Part shown: positions 1 through 7,903 of the stretch, one piece after another
Layout: every line of letters begins with the position of its first letter
Position numbering within the stretch: the stretch's first letter is position 1
Assembly: GCF_004054195.1 (NCBI RefSeq)
Contig: NZ_SBIW01000001.1
Coordinates: 124,001-188,000, forward strand
Direction: 5' to 3'
DNA length: 64,000 nucleotides
Origin: Mucilaginibacter gilvus
Lineage (GTDB): Bacteria > Bacteroidota > Bacteroidia > Sphingobacteriales > Sphingobacteriaceae
Program-made: the position numbers and the translations under genes
The notes under the pieces: generated by a model
Told to the model about the DNA's origin: nothing
The model's database searches: none
The model's input: the letters and a program-made list of their open reading frames with translations, nothing else

Positions 1-2
1 AC

Positions 3-155
3 CCCGCGGTAGAGCAAATACTGTACACACTAAGCGGCGCCATAAAAGAGGTTCCACCCGGAACAGTTGCCCTGATTGAGTTTAACCTGGATGCCTGGGA
101 AGAAATTTATGAAGATTCGGGCAAGCTCACTTATTACGACAACCCTAAAATTTAG
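3..155 (+). CDS. C-terminal end of an unrecognised protein (cut by window start)
   Basis: An open frame runs from the window edge to a TAG at 153-155 and gives about 50 residues ending YYDNPKI. The segment is acidic (EEIYEDSG) and has no motif I recognise. Its stop overlaps the stop of the converging dprA by 3 bp, which is the tight tail-to-tail packing seen elsewhere here. Codon usage looks like the neighbours. The function cannot be inferred from this fragment. Confidence 0.5.
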   Translation, partial: PAVEQILYTLSGAIKEVPPGTVALIEFNLDAWEEIYEDSGKLTYYDNPKI

Positions 156-1252
156 TTGATGCTATAGGTTTTGCCCGGTAACGACCGGATGAAGCCCTGC
201 AGCTCCATATCCAGCAGCGCCATGGCCAGTTGGCTAATGGGCATATTTGCTTTAATGCTCAGGTCATCTATAGCAAGTGGCGATCTGTTCTCGCGGATGA
301 TATCATAGATGGCACGTTCGCCCGTGGATAGGTCTATAGGTAATATCAGTTGTTCCGGCGTGTTTTTCAACTCGCTATTCTTTTCCCAGCCGAGGCTGTA
401 AGCCAAGTCGGCCACGCAGGTAAGCAGCTGGGCTTTATGGTTGCGGATGAGGAAGTTACATCCTTCAGAATATTCATCACCCAACCTGCCGGGGAAGGCA
501 AACACATCGCGGTTGTAGCTATTGGCAATTTCGGCGGTGATGAGCGCGCCGCCTTTTAGTCCGGCTTCTACCACCACTGTAGCATCGGCCATGCCGGCCA
601 CAATGCGGTTCCGCTGCGGAAAGTTCTCCCTATCTGGCCTGGTGCCAGAGGGATACTCGGACAGTAATCCGCCGTTTTCCAGCATCTTCTCAGCCGTACC
701 GCGATTTTGCGAGGGGTACATCCTATCGTAGCCATGCCCCAAAACGCCAACGGTTGGCACACCCATACGCAAACATTCTTTGTGCGCAGCCACATCTATA
801 CCCAGGGCCAGTCCGCTGGCAATTAATATGTTATACTCCTGCAGTTCTTCTACCAATTGTTTACAAAGCTGCCTGCCATAATCGGTAGCGTTACGGGTAC
901 CTACTATGCTAATTACCCGCTGCATATTTAGGTTAGCATTCCCGCGTGAGAATAGTAGCAAAGGCGAATCGTGGCAGTTTTTTAAGCGCTTGGGGTATCG
1001 CGGATCGGTATAAAAAAGCACATCAATATTATTCCTTTCGATGAATTTCAACTCCAGCTCCGCGCGGCGCAGGGCCTCGTCAAAATCGGCAAGTTCCAGG
1101 GTTTTTGCACCTATGCCGCGCGCTTTGGTAAGCGCCGTTTTTGATAGCCGGAAGATCTGCTCGGCATCGCCAAACTTGCTTATCATTGATTTTGCCAGTA
1201 CGGGGCCTATCTTTTTTACAAATGTTAAAGCTATTTGGTGATGTAACGACAT
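152..1252 (-). CDS. dprA: DNA processing protein DprA/Smf
   Basis: DprA binds incoming single-stranded DNA during natural transformation and loads RecA on it. The 366-residue product has an N-terminal helix-hairpin-helix/SAM-like part (about 1-65). The Rossmann-like DprA core follows at about 80-290, with SIVGTR at 115-120, GLALGID at 147-153 and FPQRNRIVAG at 211-220. A winged-helix-like C-terminus occupies about 305-366. Length and motif order are normal for the family. The ATG at 1252 gives a standard N-terminus (MSLHHQIALT). The gene stands alone and converges with the gene cut by the window start. No other competence gene is visible nearby. Confidence 0.95.
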   Translation of the reverse strand: MSLHHQIALTFVKKIGPVLAKSMISKFGDAEQIFRLSKTALTKARGIGAKTLELADFDEALRRAELELKFIERNNIDVLFYTDPRYPKRLKNCHDSPLLLFSRGNANLNMQRVISIVGTRNATDYGRQLCKQLVEELQEYNILIASGLALGIDVAAHKECLRMGVPTVGVLGHGYDRMYPSQNRGTAEKMLENGGLLSEYPSGTRPDRENFPQRNRIVAGMADATVVVEAGLKGGALITAEIANSYNRDVFAFPGRLGDEYSEGCNFLIRNHKAQLLTCVADLAYSLGWEKNSELKNTPEQLILPIDLSTGERAIYDIIRENRSPLAIDDLSIKANMPISQLAMALLDMELQGFIRSLPGKTYSIN

Positions 1253-1337
1253 AGTTTTTGCTGCACCTAAAATAGTAATATTCCTAATATTATTAGCAAT
1301 TGTGCGTGATTTTTATTTTGATATGGTCCCCGTTCCC

Positions 1338-1374
1338 TACATCGTCATTTTTTCGTTCCCCACAAGACGATGTA
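1338..1374. repeat. short inverted repeat between dprA and the BlaI gene
   Basis: TACATCGTC (1338-1346) is repeated inverted as GACGATGTA (1366-1374) with a 19-nt spacer that contains two GTTCCC words. There is no T-tract, so it does not look like a terminator. It could be a decayed repeat or a regulatory hairpin. Confidence 0.4.
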
Positions 1375-1414
1375 CCAGGCGCCTCGCTTCCCACCCTTCA
1401 AAATAAAATTTAAA

Positions 1415-1480
1415 AAACTACAAAAATAGTTTGCAAACTATAAAAATAGTTCTACTTTAGCCTAACTACAAAAATAGTTT
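1415..1480 (+). promoter_or_regulatory. three operator-like palindromes for the BlaI-type repressor
   Basis: The 16-bp word AACTAYAAAAATAGTT occurs three times, at 1416-1431, 1436-1451 and 1464-1479. Each copy has inverted arms AACTA/TAGTT. BlaI/MecI repressors bind palindromes with ACTA/TAGT-like half sites as dimers, so these are probably autoregulatory operators. The middle copy fills the spacer of the predicted promoter and the last ends 4 bp before the start codon, so occupancy should block transcription. Family knowledge supports the role; binding is inferred. Confidence 0.75.
1430..1460 (+). promoter_or_regulatory. predicted Bacteroidota-type promoter of the BlaI/M56 operon
   Basis: A -33 TTTG at 1430-1433 is followed after 19 nt by TACTTTAG at 1453-1460, one base off the TAnnTTTG consensus for the primary sigma factor of Bacteroidota. 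The spacing is ideal, and the start codon at 1484 leaves a leader of about 17-20 nt. The promoter is interleaved with the operator-like palindromes. Confidence 0.6.
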
Positions 1481-1483
1481 ACT

Positions 1484-1861
1484 ATGAAAGTAAAAGAACT
1501 CACCAAAGCCGAAGAACAGATCATGCAGATACTTTGGCAATTAAAAGAAGCGATAGTAAAAGACATCATTGAGAAAATACCCGAGCCTAAGCCCGCTTAC
1601 AACACTGTATCAACAGTAGTAAGGGTGCTGGAGGGGAAAGGTTTTATCGATCATAAAGCGTACGGCAACTCGCACGTGTACTTTCCGCTCATTAGCGAGG
1701 ACGATTATAAAAAATTCACTTTTGATAAGTTGATGAAAAACTACTTCAGCGATTCGTACAAAAGCCTGGTATCTTTTATTGCTGATGAGAAGAACCTCGG
1801 CCTGAAAGAACTGGATGAGCTAACCGAACTATTAAACAACCTAAAAAACAAAAAACAATGA
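1484..1861 (+). CDS. BlaI/MecI family transcriptional repressor
   Basis: This 125-residue protein matches the BlaI/MecI/CopY family: an N-terminal winged helix (about 5-75, with LTKAEEQIMQILW and NTVSTVVRVLEGKGF) and a C-terminal dimerisation helix region. In this family the repressor is cleaved or displaced after a signal from a membrane M56 peptidase. That partner follows here, its ATG overlapping the BlaI stop as ATGA (1858-1861), so the two are translationally coupled. Three AACTA/TAGTT palindromes directly upstream are the likely operators. No beta-lactamase lies next to the pair, so the regulon is unknown; self-regulation is the best supported role. Confidence 0.93.
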   Translation: MKVKELTKAEEQIMQILWQLKEAIVKDIIEKIPEPKPAYNTVSTVVRVLEGKGFIDHKAYGNSHVYFPLISEDDYKKFTFDKLMKNYFSDSYKSLVSFIADEKNLGLKELDELTELLNNLKNKKQ

Positions 1862-4152
1862 ACTGGCTGCACTACCTTGTTGAAGCAAATATTTACCTGG
1901 GGGTATTTTATTTGTGCTATTGCTTGTTTTTAAATAACGAAACCCACTACTTGTTGGGCCGGGCATACCTCCTGTTTAGCTGCGTGATATCGTTTATTTT
2001 ACCGGTTACTCAGTTTAGCGCGCTAAAACCGGTTGAGCAGCTCACCCTGCAACCCTTAGTGTATACGCAGCCGTTAAATTATGGTCCCTTGCCCGAGATA
2101 ACCATTGATGAGCCGGTTGCGCAAATAACTATGGGGGATGTATTGTTTTATGCCTACATCGCCGGCGCTGTAGTTACCCTGGCGGTGCTGTTTTACCGCC
2201 TGTACCGCCTATCCTTACTCACCCGCAACAGCAAGGCGTTATATGGTAATAAATACAAGCTTATTCAGCTTAACGGAGATAATACGGCCTTTTCTTTCTT
2301 CAACTACCTGTTTATTGGTACCGAAGTGCCCCAGGCAGAAACCATTATAGCGCACGAACTGGTACACATACGCCAAAGGCACTCGGCAGATATTATTTTT
2401 GTGGAACTGCTTAAAGTGGTTAGCTGGTTTAGCCCGTTTATTTACCTAGTACAAAGGAGTTTGCGCAGTATACACGAGTACATTGCCGATGAGCAAACCG
2501 CCGCGCAGGAACGCGATGCCCTCACCTACTCTTCGTTTTTACTCAACAACGCATACGGCCTGCAGGGCTCGCCCATAGCACATTCTTTCTTCAATTATAA
2601 CCTTCTAAAAAAGAGAATCATCATGTTAAACCAAAAACGATCAGGCAGGTTAGCAAGGCTAAAATACCTGACGGCGGTACCCCTTTGTATGGGGATGCTG
2701 TGCGCATCAACCCTCGTGTTCAGTAAGGATTATGCGTTTATCGATCTCGCGCCTGCTACACCCACGCAAGCCGAAATCAGCATAGACGAGCCCATAACTA
2801 AAACCATCAAATATTTTAAAATAATAGATAAGGTAAAGGATATCACCGCCTACTCCGACAACCTTTCTTTTACCGATAAGGGCATTAAAAGGGAATTTTT
2901 TGCCAAAAGTGTTACCACTGCCGATATCGATTATATCCAAAAATCCATGAAGCTTACAGTGGTGGTGATTGACGTAGACAGCCAAACAAAATTGCCGGTT
3001 GCTACAGCTAACAATGCTAAAAGCGATACCGCCTTTGCTATGCGCCCACCGGCAAAATTCGGCGATGGCTACACGCTCCAGGAAAACGGTTACTTGATAG
3101 ACAAAAAAACACCTTACATCACTGTAACCATAACCGAAAAAAGTGGCACCGAAAAAACCTATAACAGTACGGATGCTACCGCGGCCGAGCGCACAATGCT
3201 AAAAGACAAATATGGTTTCGAGTTTAAAAAAGAGGAGATGATGAGTTTTATAAAAATGGCTTCACAATCAAACAAAGCGTTTAGTAACAACCCTAATTTG
3301 CCACCGCCCCCTCCGCCGGTTCCTGTAAAAACTCCTTACTTAAAACTTGCGCAATTTATTGGCCAGGCGATAGAATATCCTAAAGCAGCTATCAGCAAAA
3401 AAACAAAGGTGGCATTAGTTGCAACATTTACATTGGGCAGCGATGGCCGCATCAGTAATGTTTCGGTAACCGGGAGCGATGATGCCAGGTTTGTGAATGT
3501 GTTAAAGCAAGGCCTTCCAAAATTTTCTTACCCTATTAAAGATAAACCCGGCAACAAAAAAATAGGTGTTACATTTTTCATGCTCGGCGATAAATCGCCT
3601 GCTATTGCAGCATCTGTAAAAAACAGCCCGGAATTTGTTGGTGAATCTGGCGTAGTGGGTATGACCGCCGAGCAAAGAAAGGAATACTTGAGAGGGTTGC
3701 CACCTCCCCCTCCTCCACGTGCACCTAAAAAAATGGGCGCAGTGCCGCCAAAAGCAAAGCTGGCCCCACCCGTGGTAATGGCTGATGTGAACCCAAAAGC
3801 GGCTCCCCAAATTGAAATAGTTACACCACCGCCGCCACCTGCTATTGCCCCGGCGCCGTCCACTAAAGGCATTAGGGCAAAAAAGGCGAGGCCAGCTGTT
3901 ACGCCCAAACCTGCTATTGCGCCGGTGATAAAAACAGATGCAAAAATCGTAGATATTATAATTGATTCGCCGATAGTTAAACTAAACACCCAGGTTAATT
4001 TAATTAAAAATGTAAGGGCGGTTACCAAACTAAACGTGCAGAGCACTGTAAAAAACAACATCAACTTGAAGCTAAAACCGATAATTGATAATGTAAAACC
4101 TATCAAGGCAGAGCTTAAACCAATTGAAATAGAGCCTATTAGTAAGCCCTGA
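1858..4152 (+). CDS. BlaR1/MecR1-type M56 metallopeptidase with TonB-like domain and proline-rich tail
   Basis: This 764-residue membrane protein begins with three to four hydrophobic helices, then an M56 zinc site HELVH at residues 166-170 with the downstream HEYIADE glutamate motif, then another helix near 270-290. The long extracytoplasmic part has a TonB C-terminal-like domain at about 500-580 (KVALVATFTLGSDGRI). Instead of ending there it continues for about 170 residues, rich in Pro, Lys, Val and Ile, with runs of five to six prolines. M56-TonB fusions are common in Bacteroidota and are thought to sense envelope signals and relieve BlaI repression. The tail is unusual and its role is unknown. 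It may span the periplasm or bind peptidoglycan. Confidence 0.88.
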   Translation: MNWLHYLVEANIYLGVFYLCYCLFLNNETHYLLGRAYLLFSCVISFILPVTQFSALKPVEQLTLQPLVYTQPLNYGPLPEITIDEPVAQITMGDVLFYAYIAGAVVTLAVLFYRLYRLSLLTRNSKALYGNKYKLIQLNGDNTAFSFFNYLFIGTEVPQAETIIAHELVHIRQRHSADIIFVELLKVVSWFSPFIYLVQRSLRSIHEYIADEQTAAQERDALTYSSFLLNNAYGLQGSPIAHSFFNYNLLKKRIIMLNQKRSGRLARLKYLTAVPLCMGMLCASTLVFSKDYAFIDLAPATPTQAEISIDEPITKTIKYFKIIDKVKDITAYSDNLSFTDKGIKREFFAKSVTTADIDYIQKSMKLTVVVIDVDSQTKLPVATANNAKSDTAFAMRPPAKFGDGYTLQENGYLIDKKTPYITVTITEKSGTEKTYNSTDATAAERTMLKDKYGFEFKKEEMMSFIKMASQSNKAFSNNPNLPPPPPPVPVKTPYLKLAQFIGQAIEYPKAAISKKTKVALVATFTLGSDGRISNVSVTGSDDARFVNVLKQGLPKFSYPIKDKPGNKKIGVTFFMLGDKSPAIAASVKNSPEFVGESGVVGMTAEQRKEYLRGLPPPPPPRAPKKMGAVPPKAKLAPPVVMADVNPKAAPQIEIVTPPPPPAIAPAPSTKGIRAKKARPAVTPKPAIAPVIKTDAKIVDIIIDSPIVKLNTQVNLIKNVRAVTKLNVQSTVKNNINLKLKPIIDNVKPIKAELKPIEIEPISKP

Positions 4153-4156
4153 TAGC

Positions 4157-4783
4157 TTATCCCTTTACATAGATTACCTGCTTGGTATCAAAAAACTCCT
4201 CCTCAAAATAATCCTTGAGGTAGAATTGCTGAACGGCTAAACCCGATTCGGCAATTTCTTGTGTAAGGTCTCCCCCTTTTAAATAGAGGATTCCATTGGC
4301 CAGCTTATTGGTGGTAGCCTTATTAAACTTCCCCCTCACCCATGGGTAAAAATCCTTTAGCTGCGTAACCGCGCGCGATACCACAAAATCAAATTTCTCT
4401 TTTATTTCTTCGGCGCGTGCGTGCGTCCCTTTAACATTGGTTAAGCCAAGCGCAGCGGCAACCTCGTTAACCACCTTTATTTTTTTGCCGATGGAATCTA
4501 CCAGGTGGAAGCTTGTTTCGGGGAAAAGGATAGCCAGGGGAATGCCGGGGAACCCACCGCCTGTGCCTACATCAAGCACGTTTTCGCCGGGCAGGAAAGG
4601 CATTACTTTAGCAATTCCGAGGGAATGGAGCACATGGCGCTCATAAAGCAGGTCGATATCCTTACGCGATATTACGTTGATCTGGTTGTTCCAAAAAGTG
4701 TAAAGCTCCTGCAGGCGGGCGAATTGTTCTTGCTGTGCCGGGGTAATATCCGGGAAATATTGCAGGATCAGATCAGATGTCAT
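4157..4783 (-). CDS. rsmG: 16S rRNA (guanine-527 N7)-methyltransferase
   Basis: RsmG uses S-adenosylmethionine to methylate G527 in the 530 loop of 16S rRNA. The 208-residue product has the glycine-rich SAM motif DVGTGGGFPG at 71-80, followed by PETSFHLVDS and a VSRAVTQL segment typical of GidB/RsmG. The length is standard. Its first codons overlap the end of the upstream sigma factor gene by 11 bp, suggesting a glycosyltransferase-sigma-rsmG transcript. It converges with the M56 gene, leaving only 4 bp between stops. Confidence 0.95.
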   Translation of the reverse strand: MTSDLILQYFPDITPAQQEQFARLQELYTFWNNQINVISRKDIDLLYERHVLHSLGIAKVMPFLPGENVLDVGTGGGFPGIPLAILFPETSFHLVDSIGKKIKVVNEVAAALGLTNVKGTHARAEEIKEKFDFVVSRAVTQLKDFYPWVRGKFNKATTNKLANGILYLKGGDLTQEIAESGLAVQQFYLKDYFEEEFFDTKQVIYVKG

Positions 4784-5378
4784 CCTTATTATGTCTGTTA
4801 ATAATGTTGCCTAAAAGGAACCTCGCTCTAAATAACTGTGCCTTTACGGTGCCCAAAGGCAAGTCCAGCTGCTGGGCAATTTCCTCATAAGATAGCTCGT
4901 CGAAATAGCGCAGGGTTATTAAATTACGATAGCGAGTGGGCAGGCTTTCTATCAGTAATTTAAGCTCCTCGGTTTGTTGTTTCTTGATGGAGGTTTCCTC
5001 CGGGTTCAACACATCCGCTTTTATTTGCAGCGGTTTTTCGTCCCCGTCCTCGTCCAGCATACCGTGGATAGACTGTGTGTTGAGCTTTTTCTTGCGGATA
5101 AAATCGATACAGTTGTTGGTAGCCACGCGGAAAAGCCAGGTACTAAAAGCGTACTCGGGCTGGTATTTTTCCAGTTTTTCGAAGGCTTTGGCAAAGGTTT
5201 CTACGGTGAGGTCCATCGCGTCTTCTTTGTTGTTTACCATCTTCAGCACCATAAAGTATATAGAATCTTTATAGCGGTGCATCAGGTCGGCATAGGCCTT
5301 TTGGTTGCCTTCCCTGGCCTTCACCACAAGGTAAAAATCATTCTTGGCGTTCTCGGTAAAATTGGCGTTTACTTCCAT
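4773..5378 (-). CDS. ECF-type RNA polymerase sigma-70 factor
   Basis: The 201-residue protein has sigma region 2 (about 20-95, with YKDSIYFMVLKMV, DLTVETFAKAF and FSTWLFRVATNNCIDF) and region 4 (about 140-195, with LPTRYRNLITLRYFDELS and GTVKAQLFRAR). Region 3 is absent, as in ECF factors. No anti-sigma or SusCD gene is adjacent, so it is not of the FecI-FecR polysaccharide-uptake type. It overlaps the upstream glycosyltransferase by 10 bp and rsmG by 11 bp. Its target promoters are unknown. Co-transcription with a membrane glycosyltransferase hints at an envelope role, but that is inference. Confidence 0.93.
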   Translation of the reverse strand: MEVNANFTENAKNDFYLVVKAREGNQKAYADLMHRYKDSIYFMVLKMVNNKEDAMDLTVETFAKAFEKLEKYQPEYAFSTWLFRVATNNCIDFIRKKKLNTQSIHGMLDEDGDEKPLQIKADVLNPEETSIKKQQTEELKLLIESLPTRYRNLITLRYFDELSYEEIAQQLDLPLGTVKAQLFRARFLLGNIINRHNKDDI

Positions 5379-6535
5379 CGGGTCGGTTTTATAAAAGTCC
5401 CTATCAATCCAAACACGTTTAAGTAAAGGTAGTATATCAAATCAAAAAAAGGCAGTGCCCAAAGCATATCGCCGGCATCCAGCTTCTTGTAAACCTTAAA
5501 ATATATTGGTACCTGCAATATAAGCCTAAAAGCCACAATACCTATGGCAAGCAACGGTTCAAACTTAAACACAATGCACAATATAAATAAAACATAAAAC
5601 ATAAAGCCACTAACCGCATCAAAGCTCAGCATACGGCGATGCTTGTTCTTATACTCTTTGCCCACCCCCATGTGGCGCTTTTTTTGCCTGAACCAACTGC
5701 CCAGCGTTGTTTTTGCGGGCGTATAAGTAAAGGTATCGGGGTGTATCTCAATTACAGAATTTTCGGTGGTAGCGTTTTGGTTTACAAACAAATCGTCGTC
5801 GCCACTCATTAAATGCATGTGCGCGGCAAACCCTTTCGACCCAAAAAACAGCGTTTTGGTATAACCCAGGTTGCGCCCTATGCCCATATAAGGGTCGCCG
5901 TTTAGAGCAGCGGAAAGGTAATTGATAGCCGTTTTCACAGTCTCAAACCTCACGAACGAATTTAAGAAATTACTGCTGCGGTAATACGGCGAGTAACCTA
6001 AAACGATCTCTGCTCCCGGCGTGGTAAAGTTGTTGGCCATGCGGGTGATCCAATTTAAGGTAGCAGGCTTGCAATCGGCATCGGTAAACAACAGATGCTC
6101 GTTTTTGGCTGCTTTTATGCCGAGGGTAAGCGCGAATTTTTTGCCGGTTTTATAGCGGTCGTGCTCGGTAATGGTTACAATTTTAAGGTGCGGAAACTCA
6201 CGCTGGATGTCCTGCAACACCTCATGGGAGTTGTCGTGCGAACAATCGTTCACCACCACTACTTCGTAATCGGGATAAGTTTGCTGTAATATATAAGGTA
6301 AGTTTTCGGTAAGGTTGCGGCTCTCGTTGCGCGCGCTGATGATCACCGAAATGGGAATATTAACCTGCGGCAGCTCTTCTAAAGGCCTATAACTGTATAG
6401 CCTGCTGTGGTTACCAACTAAATAGTACAGCTGAACGATGAAACAAAGCTGAAATAAAACAAATAACGCCTCTTGAATATAACCTTCCAAAACCCTAAAT
6501 AAAATGAATGCAAATTTGATAAAAAAGGTTGACAA
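5369..6535 (-). CDS. membrane-anchored family 2 glycosyltransferase
   Basis: This 388-residue GT2 enzyme has an N-terminal hydrophobic segment (about 15-40), a GT-A catalytic domain starting at VISARNESRNL (about 64), the DxD-type TDAD at 151-154, a GDDD acceptor-site motif at 245-248 and QKKRH (QxxRH-like) at 284-288. At least two C-terminal membrane helices follow. This arrangement is that of processive or lipid-linked glycosyltransferases acting at the inner face of the membrane. The donor and acceptor cannot be read from sequence. Its gene heads the sigma-rsmG cluster and is divergent from tgt. Confidence 0.88.
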   Translation of the reverse strand: MSTFFIKFAFILFRVLEGYIQEALFVLFQLCFIVQLYYLVGNHSRLYSYRPLEELPQVNIPISVIISARNESRNLTENLPYILQQTYPDYEVVVVNDCSHDNSHEVLQDIQREFPHLKIVTITEHDRYKTGKKFALTLGIKAAKNEHLLFTDADCKPATLNWITRMANNFTTPGAEIVLGYSPYYRSSNFLNSFVRFETVKTAINYLSAALNGDPYMGIGRNLGYTKTLFFGSKGFAAHMHLMSGDDDLFVNQNATTENSVIEIHPDTFTYTPAKTTLGSWFRQKKRHMGVGKEYKNKHRRMLSFDAVSGFMFYVLFILCIVFKFEPLLAIGIVAFRLILQVPIYFKVYKKLDAGDMLWALPFFDLIYYLYLNVFGLIGTFIKPTRWK

Positions 6536-6539
6536 AGTG

Positions 6540-6750
6540 TTGGAAAAATTGGGAGAAGTTATAAAGGTTGAAAGGTTGTAGAGGTTAGAAAAGTTGGAAT
6601 TATTGCAGAATGTGCTACGCCAAGCAAAAGTGGGTTTGCTAATGCTTATTATATAAGAACATATTCCTTTTTAACTCACAAAGTCTTCAACTTCTACAAC
6701 TTCATTTTCCTTTCTAACCTCTTCAACATCTCACAACCTTTCTCAACCTA
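6540..6750. repeat. patch of degenerate GTTG/AGGTT words facing their complement
   Basis: On the left (about 6540-6597) are loosely repeated words such as AAGGTTGAAAGGTTG and AGGTTAGAAAAGTTGG. On the right (about 6680-6750) the same kind of word appears on the opposite strand (CTTCAACTTCTACAAC, CAACCTTTCTCAACC). The two sides could fold on each other imperfectly. No open reading frame is supported here. Similar patches occur at other gene borders in this window. Confidence 0.5.
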
Positions 6751-6756
6751 AATCAT

Positions 6757-6764
6757 TAATTTTG
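6757..6764 (+). promoter_or_regulatory. -7 box of tgt
   Basis: TAATTTTG fits TAnnTTTG exactly and lies only 8 nt before the tgt ATG at 6773. A start of transcription 5-8 nt further on would give a nearly leaderless message. The -33 region has no clear TTTG. Confidence 0.45.
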
Positions 6765-6772
6765 CGGCATTA

Positions 6773-7903
6773 ATGGAATTTACTTTAACAGCACAAGACC
6801 CCCTATCCAAAGCCCGCGCTGGCGAACTTGTTACCGACCATGGCGTAATACAAACGCCCATTTTTATGCCGGTTGGCACAGCGGGCACCGTAAAAGCAGT
6901 GCATCAGCGCGAACTTAAGGACGATATTCAAGCTCAAATTATATTAGGCAACACCTACCATTTATACCTGCGGCCGGGATTAGATACCATTGAAGGCGCC
7001 GGCGGGCTGCATAAATTTAACGGTTGGGATGGCCCTATTTTAACTGATAGTGGCGGTTACCAGGTGTATTCGCTTACCGATGTACGCAAGATAAAGGAGG
7101 AAGGTGTTACCTTCCGCTCGCATGTGGATGGCTCAAAACACCTGTTTACGCCCGAAAATGTGATGGATATTCAGCGCGTAATTGGTGCTGATATTATCAT
7201 GGCTTTTGACGAATGCACCCCTTATCCATGTGATTATAACTACGCCAAACGCTCTATTGAAATGACCCATCGCTGGCTGAAACGCTGCTGTGACAGGTTT
7301 GATACAACGCAGCCAAAATACGGTTACAACCAAACTTTGTTCCCTATTGTGCAGGGCTCGGTGTATAAAGATCTGCGTGTGCGGTCGGCCGAAGTGATTG
7401 CTTCTTTCGAGCGCGAGGGCAACGCCATTGGCGGTTTATCTGTTGGCGAACCTGCTGAAGAGATGTACGCCATGACCGAAGTTGTATGTGATATTCTGCC
7501 GCAAAGCAAGCCCCGTTACCTGATGGGCGTAGGCACACCGGTGAATATTTTAGAGAACATAGCGCTGGGAATTGACATGTTCGACTGCGTAATGCCTACC
7601 CGTAACGCCCGCAACGGGATGCTTTTTACCAAGAATGGCATCATCAATATGCGTAACGAAAAGTGGAAAAACGACTTCTCGCCCATTGAAGCAGAAAGCG
7701 ACCTTTTTGCCGATACGCAGTATACCAAGGCCTATTTAAGGCACCTTATTCACTCGGGCGAGATGCTGGGAGCACAGATAGCAACGCTGCATAACCTGCA
7801 CTTTTACTTGTGGCTGGTGAAAGAAGCACGCAATAAAATCATCAGTGGGGAGTTTTACGACTGGAAGAAAATTATGGTGAACCGCCTGGGGCAACGTTTG
7901 TAA
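6773..7903 (+). CDS. tgt: tRNA-guanine transglycosylase (queuine tRNA-ribosyltransferase)
   Basis: Tgt swaps guanine-34 of GUN-anticodon tRNAs for the queuosine precursor preQ1. The 376-residue TIM-barrel enzyme has the base-binding TDSGGYQVYS (Asp92) and the nucleophile Asp271 in GIDMFDCVMPTRNARNG. The bacterial zinc motif CxCxxC expected around 319-324 is missing: those positions read Ser319, Leu321 and Asp324, although the HNL histidine further on is kept. Loss of these cysteines may be common in this phylum, so I do not call the gene inactive. Its stop abuts the start of the LptF/G gene at 7904, indicating an operon. Confidence 0.95.
   Translation: MEFTLTAQDPLSKARAGELVTDHGVIQTPIFMPVGTAGTVKAVHQRELKDDIQAQIILGNTYHLYLRPGLDTIEGAGGLHKFNGWDGPILTDSGGYQVYSLTDVRKIKEEGVTFRSHVDGSKHLFTPENVMDIQRVIGADIIMAFDECTPYPCDYNYAKRSIEMTHRWLKRCCDRFDTTQPKYGYNQTLFPIVQGSVYKDLRVRSAEVIASFEREGNAIGGLSVGEPAEEMYAMTEVVCDILPQSKPRYLMGVGTPVNILENIALGIDMFDCVMPTRNARNGMLFTKNGIINMRNEKWKNDFSPIEAESDLFADTQYTKAYLRHLIHSGEMLGAQIATLHNLHFYLWLVKEARNKIISGEFYDWKKIMVNRLGQRL

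Noticed and set aside
3528..4106. A 192-codon open frame on the minus strand opposite the end of the M56 gene
   Set aside because: It is the antisense of the Pro/Lys-rich tail: long Gly/Ala/Ile runs mirror the proline codons. The plus-strand frame is continuous with a clear domain protein.
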